DNA from: Flavobacterium sp. CF136
Lineage (GTDB): Bacteria > Bacteroidota > Bacteroidia > Flavobacteriales > Flavobacteriaceae
DNA length: 64,000 bases
Assembly (NCBI RefSeq): GCF_000282055.1
Contig: NZ_AKJZ01000014.1
Coordinates: 1 to 64,000, forward strand
Direction: 5' to 3'
Notes under the pieces: generated by a model
Databases searched by the model: none
Told to the model about the DNA's origin: nothing
Seen by the model: the letters and a program-made list of their open reading frames with translations, nothing else
Shown: piece by piece, positions 44,790 to 53,431 of the stretch
How the letters are laid out: every line of letters starts with the position of its first letter
Numbering within the stretch: position 1 is the first letter of the stretch
Translations under genes and position numbers: made by a program

Positions 44790-45800
44790 TTATTGTTTTT
44801 TTTCTAATAAAGTTTTTACCAGAATTTTTAATTCTTCAATTTCTTTATTTTGTTTCTCGTTGATTTTGTTTTGCTGAATGATATATAATGTTAACTCCTC
44901 AATTTTTTCTTGTTGAATTTTAGTCATTTCACCAAGTTTTAGTCCATTTTCCGTAACTTCTTTGGCAGAGGGTACGTTTTGTAAATGACCATTGATTGCA
45001 ATATAAGTTTCAACTTCTTTTAAGCTTGGTAACTTGTATTCTTTGTTAAAAACGTAATCTGCCCAAGTATTATAAACCTTAATCTCCTCAGCTCTAATTT
45101 TTCCTTTTACTGACAAGCGATAAGTTTCTGTTCCATCTGTAAAATTATAAGTTCCAATCCCAATATTCGAATCTGTAAGAATGTCTCCTTGTATTAAGGA
45201 ACTTCCTTTAACAACAAACTTATGTGTAGCTATAATGGGATCGTTTGCCCAACCACCAATAATTACTTTACTATTAGGTTTTCCCATCTGTAGATAAGCA
45301 CCTTTTATATCTCCATAATCTTTAACCTTAAAAAACTCTGCTTTTTGAGCATCATTTAATACAAGTTCAGTAGTAGAATTTTCAAATAAATTAACGACAA
45401 ATCTTTCTTTACCTGTTCTGTCTGACATATTAAACCCAATTAACTTTACATCATAAGGACTAGCCATTGACATATCATACATATTAAACAAACGGCGATT
45501 CGGATAAGCGGGATTTATCGCTCCTCCCGAAAAACAAATACTTTCATCAATTCCAGCATCCCAATTAGCAAAAGTTTGATTACTAAACTCATTTCCGGAA
45601 AAGATTCCTTTTGTCCCTTTTATATTTCCTATAACTTCTAATTTCTGGGTTGGATTGTTTATACCAATTCCTATATTAGTATTTGTTGTTGGAGAATTGG
45701 GTAATACATTTGATGCGCCACCTGTTCCAGTACTAATTTGAGCTTGAGATAAGAAAGTAACTAAAAATATTAAAAAAGTTAATTTAAAAGAATTGTTCAT
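44790..45800 (-). CDS. Exported tail-fibre-like protein with C-terminal coiled coil
   Basis: A 336-aa protein with a signal peptide (1-20, LVTFLSQAQ). The segment TNIGIGINNPTQKLEVIGNI is the short motif that opens many Bacteroidota surface proteins related to phage tail-fibre chaperone domains, and a second copy (SNIGIGTYNFTDGTETYRLSV) precedes the end. A Leu/Ile/Lys/Glu coiled coil covers about 285-335 (KIQQEKIEELTLYIIQQNK). Probably a trimeric surface structure. Ligand unknown. It is a single gene bounded by a terminator. Confidence 0.7.
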   Translation of the reverse strand: MNNSFKLTFLIFLVTFLSQAQISTGTGGASNVLPNSPTTNTNIGIGINNPTQKLEVIGNIKGTKGIFSGNEFSNQTFANWDAGIDESICFSGGAINPAYPNRRLFNMYDMSMASPYDVKLIGFNMSDRTGKERFVVNLFENSTTELVLNDAQKAEFFKVKDYGDIKGAYLQMGKPNSKVIIGGWANDPIIATHKFVVKGSSLIQGDILTDSNIGIGTYNFTDGTETYRLSVKGKIRAEEIKVYNTWADYVFNKEYKLPSLKEVETYIAINGHLQNVPSAKEVTENGLKLGEMTKIQQEKIEELTLYIIQQNKINEKQNKEIEELKILVKTLLEKKQ

Positions 45801-45898
45801 ATTATATTGTTTTATACATAGTTAATATATTACAAACATAGAAAATTTAATTAGGCAAATTTTATCAAAATAACTATATTTTCAATAAATTAGCCTTT

Positions 45899-46837
45899 AT
45901 GAACTGGAGAATAAAAGCATCATTACAAAAGATATTGGCAGTAAGTAAATTGGGAGATCAATTAAATCATCTTCCTGTTACTTTTAATAAAGAGTATCAT
46001 AAAAATATTTTCCTGTACCAAACTCATGAATGTTTGAGAAAATTCAGTTATTGTAGTTTAGATCTTGGAGTTAAATCTACAGCATTAGAAATCGGAACAG
46101 GCTATTCAATTCTTTCGTCAATAGTTTTGGCTCTATTAGGATTTGAGAAAATCATAACGGTCGACATCACTAAAGATTTGAAGTTTTCAACCTATAAAAA
46201 GCAAATTGCTTTTATTGAGACACCTTCTTTTTTGAACGAAATCGTATCAAAAAGCGTTTATGATGAAAATCAAATAAAATCGATGATTTCTTCAATAAAA
46301 GAAAAGAAATCGTTTTCAGCACTTTTTGAGTTTTTAAATATTACTTATCTTGCTCCGTATACTTTTGAGGAAATAGAGAAACACGCTCAGTCATTCGATT
46401 ATATCTCTTCGCAAGTGGTTTTAGAGCATATTTCTCCGGATGTTTTAAACGAGTTATTTCAAAAAACTAAAAGATGGTTAACTAAAGATGGGTTCTGTGT
46501 ACATACCGTAAATTTTATTGATCATTTTGCTAATCCGGGATTTTTTCAGGACAAATCTATTTCGGAATTTAACTTTTTAAGGTATTCTGATAAATATTGG
46601 TCATTTTGGGCGGGTAATTCAATTGCTTATACAAACAGGCTTTCTTATGTCTATTATCTACAATTATCAGAAAAATATAATTTGAAAGTAGTTGACTTTA
46701 TTGGCGAAAATTACAGAAATCGAGTAGAGTTAGATTTAAGTTTTATCCATAAGGATGTTATAAATAAGTATATTTTGAATCCGGAAAAGGAAGATTTGAC
46801 TAAGTTTCAGAGAGGCACTTTTATCATAAAAACTTAG
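45899..46837 (+). CDS. SAM-dependent methyltransferase (class I)
   Basis: A 312-aa cytosolic protein. Motif I is ALEIGTGYSILSSIV (about residues 62-76), followed by the acidic strand IITVDITKDLKF that would bind the SAM ribose and FDYISSQVVLEHISPDVL (motif IV region, about 160-177). The C-terminal part (KYWSFWAGNSIAYTNRLS) is unfamiliar and may recognise the substrate. It is transcribed alone, divergent from the fibre-like gene. The substrate is unknown; methylation of a sugar or lipid is possible. Confidence 0.75.
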   Translation: MNWRIKASLQKILAVSKLGDQLNHLPVTFNKEYHKNIFLYQTHECLRKFSYCSLDLGVKSTALEIGTGYSILSSIVLALLGFEKIITVDITKDLKFSTYKKQIAFIETPSFLNEIVSKSVYDENQIKSMISSIKEKKSFSALFEFLNITYLAPYTFEEIEKHAQSFDYISSQVVLEHISPDVLNELFQKTKRWLTKDGFCVHTVNFIDHFANPGFFQDKSISEFNFLRYSDKYWSFWAGNSIAYTNRLSYVYYLQLSEKYNLKVVDFIGENYRNRVELDLSFIHKDVINKYILNPEKEDLTKFQRGTFIIKT

Positions 46838-47214
46838 AATAGCATCTGTGACATCTGGGGTTAAAGTATGATGGGTCAGTTCTTAATAGTTGACACTATC
46901 AGTATTCTTAGATTCATGACAGAAACCTGATTTTTAGAAATCATGCTTTTTATTCTTTTAAAAGAGCACTTCAAATAACATGGATGTAAAGAAAAAAGTA
47001 TGGTTTCCAAATTGGCAGATACCTTTTGCCCCAAACAAAAGGTTAAAGATTGTTTCACTAAAAATATAGCTTCAGTATAAAACACAAAAAAACCTCGCAA
47101 AAAGCGAGGTTTTTTTTCAGTCTTTATGAAGTCTCTTTGTCGGCACGGAAAAAAATTACGAGCTATCCTTGAGCATATCCGAGGGATCGGTTCACTAGTT
47201 GATGAGTGAAGTAA
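46838..47214. terminator. Intergenic region with terminator and Rhs-island repeat
   Basis: No convincing gene. A bidirectional terminator lies at 47087-47117 (stem AAAAAACCTCGC / GCGAGGTTTTTT). The DNA from about 47010 to 47155, including TTTGTCGGCACGGAAAAAA, recurs in diverged form at about 47900-48035. At 47169-47191 there is a 23-nt word containing CATATCCGAGGGATCGG that recurs with two changes at 50600-50622. Confidence 0.7.
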
Positions 47215-47664
47215 CTATTTATAAGGGTTACTTGCTACAATTGTATCAATTAATGTTGAGCCACAAGGCAATTTATTGTAATTAAAATATTGAATTTCTT
47301 TAAAGTTGCTTCCATTTGCTTTATCCTTAAAATCTTTCTTTCTAATTGTTACCCATAATCCGGGTGAGTCTACATCTGGACTTAATGAACAATAATAGTC
47401 TAAACGATCTACAACAGTATTGTATCCTATAGTTTTATTGTTAAAATTAATTATATTACTTCCTTTTTGTGTGTCTTTCAATTCTAAAACATAGTATTTT
47501 GTTTGATTATTTTTCATCAATATGGATTCAATTATATAATCATCTGATAAAACTTTAATTATTTTATCTCTATAATTTATTTCTATTTTTTCTCCGTTAA
47601 ATTGAAAACAGCTTCCAAAAGATAAATATATAATAATTAGTAAAAACATTTTTTTAATGGCCAT
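47215..47664 (-). CDS. Orphan lipoprotein of the Rhs island
   Basis: A 149-aa predicted lipoprotein (MAIKKMFLLIIIYLSFGSCF; lipobox Cys near residue 19) that I do not recognise. The mature part is beta-rich by eye (YYVLELKDTQKGSNIINFNN). An in-frame start at 47682 would add six residues. It resembles the lipoprotein genes that follow Rhs tips further upstream, but has no toxin gene directly before it: the interval to 48095 is gene-free and carries repeats. It could be an immunity gene whose toxin was lost. Confidence 0.6.
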   Translation of the reverse strand: MAIKKMFLLIIIYLSFGSCFQFNGEKIEINYRDKIIKVLSDDYIIESILMKNNQTKYYVLELKDTQKGSNIINFNNKTIGYNTVVDRLDYYCSLSPDVDSPGLWVTIRKKDFKDKANGSNFKEIQYFNYNKLPCGSTLIDTIVASNPYK

Positions 47665-47682
47665 ATTTTGAGGTAATTTCAT

Positions 47683-48095
47683 TTTGTTCTTCTTCTGAAT
47701 TTTCTACTTCTTTAGTGTTCCTTAAAAATTTCAAATAAATATAATTTGTTTTTGGCAAAGTTTATCTTTTATGTAAGATTGTTTTTGCGTTTTGACTTGT
47801 TTTTGCGTTGCCCTCATTTGTGGGCACGAGCCAGAGGCATTGCGCTAGCCTAGCTTTATTTAATGCTCGCGACAGCTGGGGGAGCCATCAGGATTTTAAA
47901 ATGGTCGATACTTTTCTAACCCAAAAGAAGTTTAGATATTTCTTTCAGAAAAATGTAACTTCGGTATGAAACACAAAAAACCTCGCTTGTCGCGAGGTTT
48001 CTTTTTTATATTCTTTGTCGGCACGGAAAAAATTTCCGCTATCATTGATTCGAAAAACAAAAACCACACCATTGATACATTACCCCAGTGTTAGT
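47683..48095. repeat. Gene-free spacer with second copy of the terminator repeat
   Basis: A terminator at 47978-48006 (stem AAACCTCGC / GCGAGGTTT) sits in a block of about 100-130 bp that is a diverged copy of 47010-47155. Further left, 47805-47892 is a G/C-rich patch (GCGTTGCCCTC...GTGGGCACGAG...GCGCTAGCC) that looks like another dispersed repeat. No coding potential. Confidence 0.6.
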
Positions 48096-48464
48096 CTAAA
48101 GTAAATCCTCTCTTATTTCATTTGATTCAACTATTTCAAAATAAGTTCCATTTGCTTTACTAAACATTTTATCAATATTTAATGATTCATTTCTTAATAT
48201 TTCATCTATTGATTGGTAGATTGTATTTCTTGATAAATCTTTAACTATAAAAAAATCACTAGCCCAAAACCATTTTTCATGATTGTCTTTTAATATCATT
48301 TTTATATTTTCTAATGTAAAAATAGTAGCGATGTAAACTTTAGAATAATTATTTTTTAAAACAATATAAATATCAGTATTGTCATTTAAGACGTCTCTAA
48401 CCCTATATCCTCCCGGAAATGAAATAAAAAAGCTAAAATCTAAATGAATTGTTCTATTTTCCAT
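48096..48464 (-). CDS. Putative cytosolic immunity protein
   Basis: A 122-aa protein without signal peptide (MENRTIHLDFSFFISFPGGY). I do not recognise a family. Its ATG lies inside the end of the preceding toxin fragment, overlapping it by 11 bp (48454-48464), the classic coupling of Rhs toxin tip and immunity gene. Because it lacks an export signal, the matching toxin should act in the cytosol. This contrasts with the other downstream genes in the island, which encode lipoproteins. Confidence 0.6.
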   Translation of the reverse strand: MENRTIHLDFSFFISFPGGYRVRDVLNDNTDIYIVLKNNYSKVYIATIFTLENIKMILKDNHEKWFWASDFFIVKDLSRNTIYQSIDEILRNESLNIDKMFSKANGTYFEIVESNEIREDLL

Positions 48465-48971
48465 AAATATTAATTAACCTATTTATAACTTGTTGTTGAT
48501 TATTTTTACTAGAATATCCGACAATTTCCATCATTTCTCCCTTCATCCTGTAGTATATTCTAACTCCATTTCTTCCTCTCATTTCTGTGATCGTTTTCGT
48601 GATAATATTTCTTACTATACCAGCATCAAGATTACCACTTGCTGCTTGCTTATAAGTAGAGAATTTGTTTCTTTTCGTAACAAAGGACCACTTTCAAATG
48701 TATCGATCGCATAACCCAATAATTTATAATCACTTTTAACAGCTGATACTATTTTTATTGCCCCATTAGCCTCTCCTCCAACTCCTCCGATAGGAAGTGT
48801 CATTATAGTAGAGAAGTATTCTAATACTTTTAGATTACCTTCATTACAATAATTTGTAACATTTGTAAAAAAATCTCTATCTACATTACTTTGTTCAGCT
48901 TCTTCTGAACTTTTCGGAATCCTTTTAAAAAGTGACTTTAAATAATCAAAAATACTACTAGTTGTTGGAGG
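48454..48971 (-). pseudogene. Frameshifted Rhs C-terminal toxin fragment
   Basis: This is toxin-tip sequence split over two frames. Frame 1, from a stop at 48974-48972, reads PPTTSSSIFDYLKSLFKR, VDRDFFTNVTNYCNEGNLKV, TLPIGGVGGEANGAIKIV to RKETNS, then meets a stop at 48617-48615. The adjacent frame continues STYKQAASGNLDAGIVRNII, TEMRGRNGVRIYYRMKGEMM, YSSKNNQQQVINRLINIYGK and ends at 48454. The break falls near 48655-48665. There is no Rhs core and no start codon upstream. The basic C-terminal part with VRIYYRMKG recalls small RNase-type toxins, but this is a guess. The immunity gene overlaps its end. Confidence 0.75.
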
Positions 48972-49011
48972 TTATCTTTATTCTTTATGGGTCAAACTAC
49001 AGACATCCCTA

Positions 49012-49407
49012 CTAATATGTAATATAACTATCATCATTTTGATCTCGTAAAAATACTTTTCTCTTAAAGCTTGATTCTGAAAAGGGATAAAGAAAAGAAA
49101 TAAAAGGCTCTTTAAATTTCTCTGATATAACTAATGATGTATCAAGAACCGAAATACCACAAGAATCAATTTTAATATTTAATCTAAGTTTTGAAGAGCT
49201 TATCTTTATCCTTGACTCATAAAAGGAGCAGAGATTATTTTTATCTATACTTCCATGTATTTGTTTGCCAAATATAATTTGATCTTTTGTAGATATAAAA
49301 ATTTTATCATTGTTATAAGCAAATCCCAAAATTTTGATTTCTCTTTCATCTGAGCAAGACGAAAAAATAAAAAATAAAAAGAGTAAAACTGTTTTGTATA
49401 TTCTCAT
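49012..49407 (-). CDS. Putative immunity lipoprotein paired with metzincin tip
   Basis: A 131-aa predicted lipoprotein with a short signal (MRIYKTVLLFLFFIFSSCSD, lipobox Cys at about residue 18). No known family. Its ATG overlaps the stop of the metzincin-tipped Rhs cassette (ATGA overlap at 49404-49407), so the two are translated together. A lipoprotein would stand outside the cytosol, where a peptidase toxin entering the envelope could be met. Role inferred from position. Confidence 0.65.
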   Translation of the reverse strand: MRIYKTVLLFLFFIFSSCSDEREIKILGFAYNNDKIFISTKDQIIFGKQIHGSIDKNNLCSFYESRIKISSSKLRLNIKIDSCGISVLDTSLVISEKFKEPFISFLYPFSESSFKRKVFLRDQNDDSYITY

Positions 49408-50603
49408 TTGTCATCATTATTTATGAATCTATATGAACTACTATAGTATCTCAAAATAGACGATATTTGTCCTCGTGTAGCAACTCCGGGGTTTTGATAA
49501 ACTTTTATCAATTCTTGCATGCCTTTTTGTGTATCTGAATCAATATAATCCTGAGGATAGGACATAAAATTTGTTCTTAAATCAGCTTCGTTTTGATTAT
49601 ATGTCGGCACTATAAATTCCCCCCAATAACGACCAAAAAAATGATTTATTCCTATTCTACCAGTTAAATTCTTTTCTCCCGGATGATTAAGTCCTCCAGT
49701 ATGGCCTATTTCATGCGACAGAGTGGCATTATAAGGAGTGCTTCCATCACTATCAATAAATTCACTGTTTATATTTACATTTAATCCTCCTAAATGACTA
49801 TTACCTGCACTGTTTTTTTTAAAATGATTTGAATCTTTAATTTTAATTAAATGTTCACTTTTTGTTGCATCATCCTCATCTTTTATTTCTCTCATATTTA
49901 AATTAGCAGTAACATCAAAATTCTCTCTATTCATGGAAAAAATTCTATTGAATTGTGCTGTTTCATTCTTAATATAATTCTTCATATTAATTTTTTTACC
50001 AGAAGTATTAATAATCGCTGCATTAACAGTAATTTTCACATGCAACTTTCCACTTTTATCTACTGTAGCTGATATTGACCAATCTTTTCCACTTGGGTCA
50101 TTTAATAAAATTGGGTTATTTGCTGAAAAAGAATATGGAGATAAAGCAGGAAATTTTTCACTCATAGCATCTATCGAGTTAAATCTACCTAAAGCATTAT
50201 CATACTGGCGGTAATCCATAGCTGTTATGTTAAGTCCCAACTCATCTTGAAGCTCCTTTCCATTGTATTTATACTTATTTTCTACGCCACTTTTAACATT
50301 ATTATATCCTTCTTGTTTCAGACCAAAAGGATAATAATTACTTTCTTCTTTAATGGCCAGTGTTTTGTCATAACTCAAACGTATATTCCCCAAATGGTCT
50401 TTGTATTGGTAAACATATTTATAAGAACTTCCGGAAGGCTCTACATATCCTTCTGCTGTCGGGTTTCCGTGCGATCGGGAATAATAGTTATTTTCTTCCT
50501 GAATGGTAAGGATCTTGTCATAACTGAGTCGTATATTCCCTAAATGGTCTTTGTATTGGTAAACATATTTATAAGAACTTCCAGATTTCCGAGCGATCGT
50601 TGA
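49404..50603 (-). CDS. Orphan Rhs tip with metzincin-type peptidase toxin
   Basis: An open frame from the stop at 50606-50604 to 49404 without ATG or GTG at its beginning (first usable codon is a TTG at 50393). It opens with two tandem copies of the Rhs core end (SGSSYKYVYQYKDHLGNIRL followed by SYDK), then [40 protein letters not shown] and NPILLNDPSGKDW, which mark the conserved Rhs cap. The toxin follows: SHEIGHTGGLNHPG matches HExxHxxGxxH in full and NFMSYP could be the Met-turn, so it is a metzincin-type zinc peptidase. With no start of its own, it is probably silent until joined to a core. Confidence 0.8.
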   Translation of the reverse strand, partial: STIARKSGSSYKYVYQYKDHLGNIRLSYDKILTIQEENNYYSRSHGNPTAEGYVEPSGSSYKYVYQYKDHLGNIRLSYDKTLAIKEESNYYPFGLKQEGYNNVKSGVENKYKYNGKELQDELGLNITAMDYRQYDNALGRFNSIDAMSEKFPALSPYSFSANNPILLNDPSGKDWSISATVDKSGKLHVKITVNAAIINTSGKKINMKNYIKNETAQFNRIFSMNRENFDVTANLNMREIKDEDDATKSEHLIKIKDSNHFKKNSAGNSHLGGLNVNINSEFIDSDGSTPYNATLSHEIGHTGGLNHPGEKNLTGRIGINHFFGRYWGEFIVPTYNQNEADLRTNFMSYPQDYIDSDTQKGMQELIKVYQNPGVATRGQISSILRYYSSSYRFINNDDK

Positions 50604-50622
50604 TCATATCCGAGCGATCGGT
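50589..50622. repeat. CCGAGCGATCG double repeat at an Rhs cassette border
   Basis: CCGAGCGATCG occurs at 50589-50599 and again at 50610-50620. The second copy belongs to a 23-nt word (50600-50622) that matches 47169-47191 at 21 of 23 positions. It sits exactly where the open frame of the orphan tip begins. A shorter GCGATCGG lies at 50472-50479 inside the tandem duplication. Confidence 0.6.
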
Positions 50623-50692
50623 ATTTTTAATAGCCACGCAGTGGTCTATTAAAAATACCTAATTCGAAACACTCCCTAAAAAAAACTAGCCA

Positions 50693-51325
50693 TTACCAAA
50701 TAATTGACCAATAAATAACTGTTCTTTTTTCTTTACTAATCGCTATACCTCTAGAATATCCATTTTCCCAATTTTTAGGCATTTGTATATCCGGTTGTGA
50801 TTGATATGACGGAAAAAAAATACCGCTTTTTGCTTCTAAAACATAAATATTTAAACTGTTATTCGATTTAAAACCTGTGTCGCTTTCATAGATATTAAAA
50901 TTTGGTACAGGATGCATATTTTTATAACACTCTTTATTTATTAAGAGTGGGTCTAAAATTTCAACATCTTTTCTATTGTCATATGTTTCTTTCGTTTCAA
51001 ACCTATTTACTATAAGTATACATGAATCTTTAGAAGAATAATTAGCAACAGATTTATATTTAGTATTTTTAAAAATTGAATCAATTTTTAAAGAATCAAC
51101 ATTATACTCATAAAGCATAAAACAGACATCATTTTTAGATATATTTTTATTATTAATATAAGTATATGGATATGAATTAAGCATTTTTGGAAAATGTGAT
51201 ACTAGAACTGAATCAAATTCTTTTTTAGCTGTTACATATTTATTATTATCTTTTTTACTAACTATTTGTCCATTACAACTAACTAATGCAATAATTATTA
51301 TTATTTGGGTTATTATTTTTCTCAT
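50693..51325 (-). CDS. Putative immunity lipoprotein of the second orphan tip
   Basis: A 210-aa predicted lipoprotein ([20 protein letters not shown], Cys at about residue 17). No family recognised. The ATG overlaps the stop of the orphan Rhs cassette upstream (ATGA at 51322-51325), again a coupled toxin-immunity arrangement. The mature domain is unrelated by eye to the other lipoproteins of the island, as expected for immunity genes matched to different toxins. Confidence 0.65.
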   Translation of the reverse strand: MRKIITQIIIIIALVSCNGQIVSKKDNNKYVTAKKEFDSVLVSHFPKMLNSYPYTYINNKNISKNDVCFMLYEYNVDSLKIDSIFKNTKYKSVANYSSKDSCILIVNRFETKETYDNRKDVEILDPLLINKECYKNMHPVPNFNIYESDTGFKSNNSLNIYVLEAKSGIFFPSYQSQPDIQMPKNWENGYSRGIAISKEKRTVIYWSIIW

Positions 51326-52137
51326 AAACTTTTCATTATTTGTTTCAATTCAATATGATTTTTTAAAAGACCACTTAAAATTTTTAGAGGAGCTGCTATG
51401 AAAGGAGGTATACCGGTCTGCGATTTTGATTCTGTTTTATTGTGAGGAGTTGTAAGGGTATATCTGCTTGTCGTAATGCTGCTAAATGGACCTACAGATG
51501 TAGCTTCTGAAACATTTGTTCTCTTATTTAATTCACCAGGCTTAACATATGTAATTTTTGGATCGCTTAATTGCTTTGGAAAGGACCCTCCTTGCGAAAT
51601 ATTTTCTTCTCCAAAGGCACCTTTTGAAGTAGTGTTTACTTCCTTCATTTCTACTTTATCTGCTATTTCATACCCTCTTTTTTTCATAAATTTTTCAGGA
51701 TTTTCAATATTCCTTGGACCACTATCTCGGATATTATTTCCATTAACCATTACTTTATCTCCAAACATATTATCAGCACCTAGCCTATCATATTTTTTAG
51801 CATCTCCGGCTCCAATTTTATTTGCAGTATCCTGAGTAAGTTCGGATTGACCTTCCACATGTACAACTGCTCCAGTTTCATTATTAACAAACCAATCTGG
51901 AGGAGAAGCCATCATACCATCAGGGTCAATAAAATAAACAGGATTATCAAGAGCATAAGTATAAGGATTAAATCTACGTGATTTCTCAGCAAGTGGGTCA
52001 ATGTTCATCCAGCGACCAAGTGCAGGGTCATAATTACGTGCTCCATAATCATACAAATTCAACTGAGAGCCTCCAATATTCTCGTCTTGAAGTTCTTTCC
52101 CGTTGTACTTATGCTTATAAGCTTTTACAAATTTTTC
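51322..52137 (-). CDS. Orphan Rhs tip with toxin of unknown type
   Basis: The frame is open from a stop at 52140-52138 and starts directly in Rhs cap sequence: [58 protein letters not shown]. No ATG or GTG precedes it; TTG at 52062 is the first possible start. DNA from 51993 to 52055 is nearly identical to 54101-54163 in the main rhs gene. The toxin part (about 200 aa, [20 protein letters not shown] onward) has no motif that I recognise; a hydrophobic stretch near the end ([15 protein letters not shown]) stands out. Probably a silent cassette. Confidence 0.75.
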   Translation of the reverse strand, partial: EKFVKAYKHKYNGKELQDENIGGSQLNLYDYGARNYDPALGRWMNIDPLAEKSRRFNPYTYALDNPVYFIDPDGMMASPPDWFVNNETGAVVHVEGQSELTQDTANKIGAGDAKKYDRLGADNMFGDKVMVNGNNIRDSGPRNIENPEKFMKKRGYEIADKVEMKEVNTTSKGAFGEENISQGGSFPKQLSDPKITYVKPGELNKRTNVSEATSVGPFSSITTSRYTLTTPHNKTESKSQTGIPPFIAAPLKILSGLLKNHIELKQIMKSL

Positions 52138-52284
52138 TTACAATAGAATTATAAAGATTACCTATATTGATTTAATAAGAACTTATATTAAACGAAAATA
52201 AACTGATTCAAATTGAAATCCTAATTAATTATAATAGATAAATTTCATATATTTGTATTTATCAATAAATAAAAGCTATTCTAT

Positions 52285-52362
52285 ATGGTGAACGATTTCA
52301 ATCCTCGAACAGAAATTAAAGAATTTTTATTTGGTCGTAAAGATGAGGTAATTAGTTTTTAG
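52285..52362 (+). other. Tiny ORF upstream of the XRE gene
   Basis: A 25-codon frame encoding MVNDFNPRTEIKEFLFGRKD then EVISF, preceded by TATATTTG (52248-52255), which fits a -7 box, 29 bp upstream. It may be the remains of a longer gene or a leader peptide. Weak evidence. Confidence 0.25.
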
Positions 52363-52394
52363 ATTTTTTGGTGTTATTTTTTACAAATATAAAA

Positions 52395-52416
52395 ATTATA
52401 GCACAAGTGCTATAAT
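52395..52416. promoter_or_regulatory. Perfect palindromic operator upstream of XRE regulator
   Basis: Arms ATTATAGCAC and GTGCTATAAT are perfect reverse complements separated by AA, 22 bp in all, ending 32 bp before the GTG start of the XRE gene. This is the size and symmetry of a site for a dimeric XRE repressor, probably autoregulatory. Confidence 0.65.
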
Positions 52417-52448
52417 AATTCTAATGTTTATATCTTCATTTTGATGAA

Positions 52449-52721
52449 GTGAAAAAAGATGATACTAAATCCAGAAAATTAATCTTCGACCAAGAAGGAT
52501 TACAGTTGTTAGCCAAGCGACTAAAAGAAATACGCTCTGAAAAGGGTTTGTCACAGGAAGAACTTGCGTATCGTTGTGAAATAACATTATCACAGATTGC
52601 AAGAATTGAGACTGTCAGAATAAATCCTACTGTTAGCACTATATTCAAAATCGCACGAACATTAGAAGTTCCGCTTAGCGAATTATTTAATTTTGAATTA
52701 CCACCATTTTCAAATGAATAA
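52449..52721 (+). CDS. XRE-family transcriptional regulator
   Basis: A 90-aa Cro/CI-type HTH protein. The HTH covers about residues 20-76: LAKRLKEIRSEKGLSQEELA, TLSQIARIE, then TIFKIARTLEVPLSELFNF. The start is GTG at 52449; no ATG is in frame before the upstream stop at 52422-52424. It is the only plus-strand gene inside the minus-strand Rhs island, placed between the active rhs gene and the orphan tips. A perfect palindrome upstream is a likely binding site. It could control the island or be a passenger. Confidence 0.88.
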   Translation: MKKDDTKSRKLIFDQEGLQLLAKRLKEIRSEKGLSQEELAYRCEITLSQIARIETVRINPTVSTIFKIARTLEVPLSELFNFELPPFSNE

Positions 52722-52744
52722 ATCTTCGATTTTAATATAAAAGT

Positions 52745-52774
52745 AAAAGCCACTCCTTTTATAGAATGGCTTTT
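52745..52774. terminator. Bidirectional terminator behind XRE gene
   Basis: Stem AAAAGCCA / TGGCTTTT with flanking A and T runs, between the convergent XRE gene and lipoprotein gene at 52898. Confidence 0.6.
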
Positions 52775-52897
52775 GTTTTATTAAAGTTGTACAGCAAAGT
52801 TAGAAGAGATACACTGACAGGTAATCCTTTTCTCGTAATTAATATCGTAAAAATACAATCAAAATATAATTTGGCTTCATTGAATATTTTTATTCGA

Positions 52898-53431
52898 TTA
52901 CTTTATTTTTTCAAAAAAATTAATAAAAAAAAGCTCTCCTTTAATTAAATCAGAGTCAATATTTTTAATTTGGTTATTGGCTGTAAATGTCATAACAATC
53001 TTATTTTCTTTCTTTACAAAAAATCTATATAAATAGTTTTGAGACTTTTTACTACTACAATTTATTAATGATTTAATTTCATTGCATTTTAAAAAAGCTT
53101 CTTGTAATTGCTTTGAATCTAAGTCTACCTCTTGAGTAGTTTTGTTATCTTCAATAATAAATACTTTGTTATCTTCAACAAAAATCCTTTTAAAGTTCTC
53201 CTTATGCTCATATCCTGTTGTACTAGATACACGTATTATATCTAGTGCTTTATTCGAATTTGAATTAAAATCAGAAAAATTATTTAAAATAATTTGATTA
53301 TCTCCATTATATTCATTCTCTGATTCAACATTAACTTTTTTACAAGTATCGTTTTCAGATTGCTTTTGTGTAGAGCATCCTAGAAAAATTATTGCAATAA
53401 ATAATATCTTACTTCTTTTGATAATAGTCAT
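52898..53431 (-). CDS. Putative immunity lipoprotein of the main Rhs protein
   Basis: A 177-aa predicted lipoprotein (MTIIKRSKILFIAIIFLGCS; Cys at about residue 19). An alternative ATG at 53440 adds three residues. The start lies inside the last 8-11 codons of the main rhs gene (overlap of 23-32 bp), so both are translated from one message. Four further Cys residues in the mature part could form disulfides, fitting an extracytoplasmic location. No family recognised. Its immunity role against the peptidase tip is inferred from position. Confidence 0.65.
   Translation of the reverse strand: MTIIKRSKILFIAIIFLGCSTQKQSENDTCKKVNVESENEYNGDNQIILNNFSDFNSNSNKALDIIRVSSTTGYEHKENFKRIFVEDNKVFIIEDNKTTQEVDLDSKQLQEAFLKCNEIKSLINCSSKKSQNYLYRFFVKKENKIVMTFTANNQIKNIDSDLIKGELFFINFFEKIK

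Noticed and set aside
46876..47100. 74-aa minus-strand ORF running through a terminator hairpin
   Set aside because: It begins inside the CCTCGC/GCGAGG terminator, has no recognisable domain, and its frame is not kept in the diverged repeat copy at 47900-48035.
50247..50543. 98-aa plus-strand ORF across the Rhs duplication
   Set aside because: Antisense of the tandemly repeated Rhs core sequence; its internal repeats reflect the duplication on the other strand.
52285..52721. Type II toxin-antitoxin pair with the XRE protein
   Set aside because: The only companion is a 25-codon ORF upstream; no HipA, RelE/HigB or similar toxin gene is adjacent.
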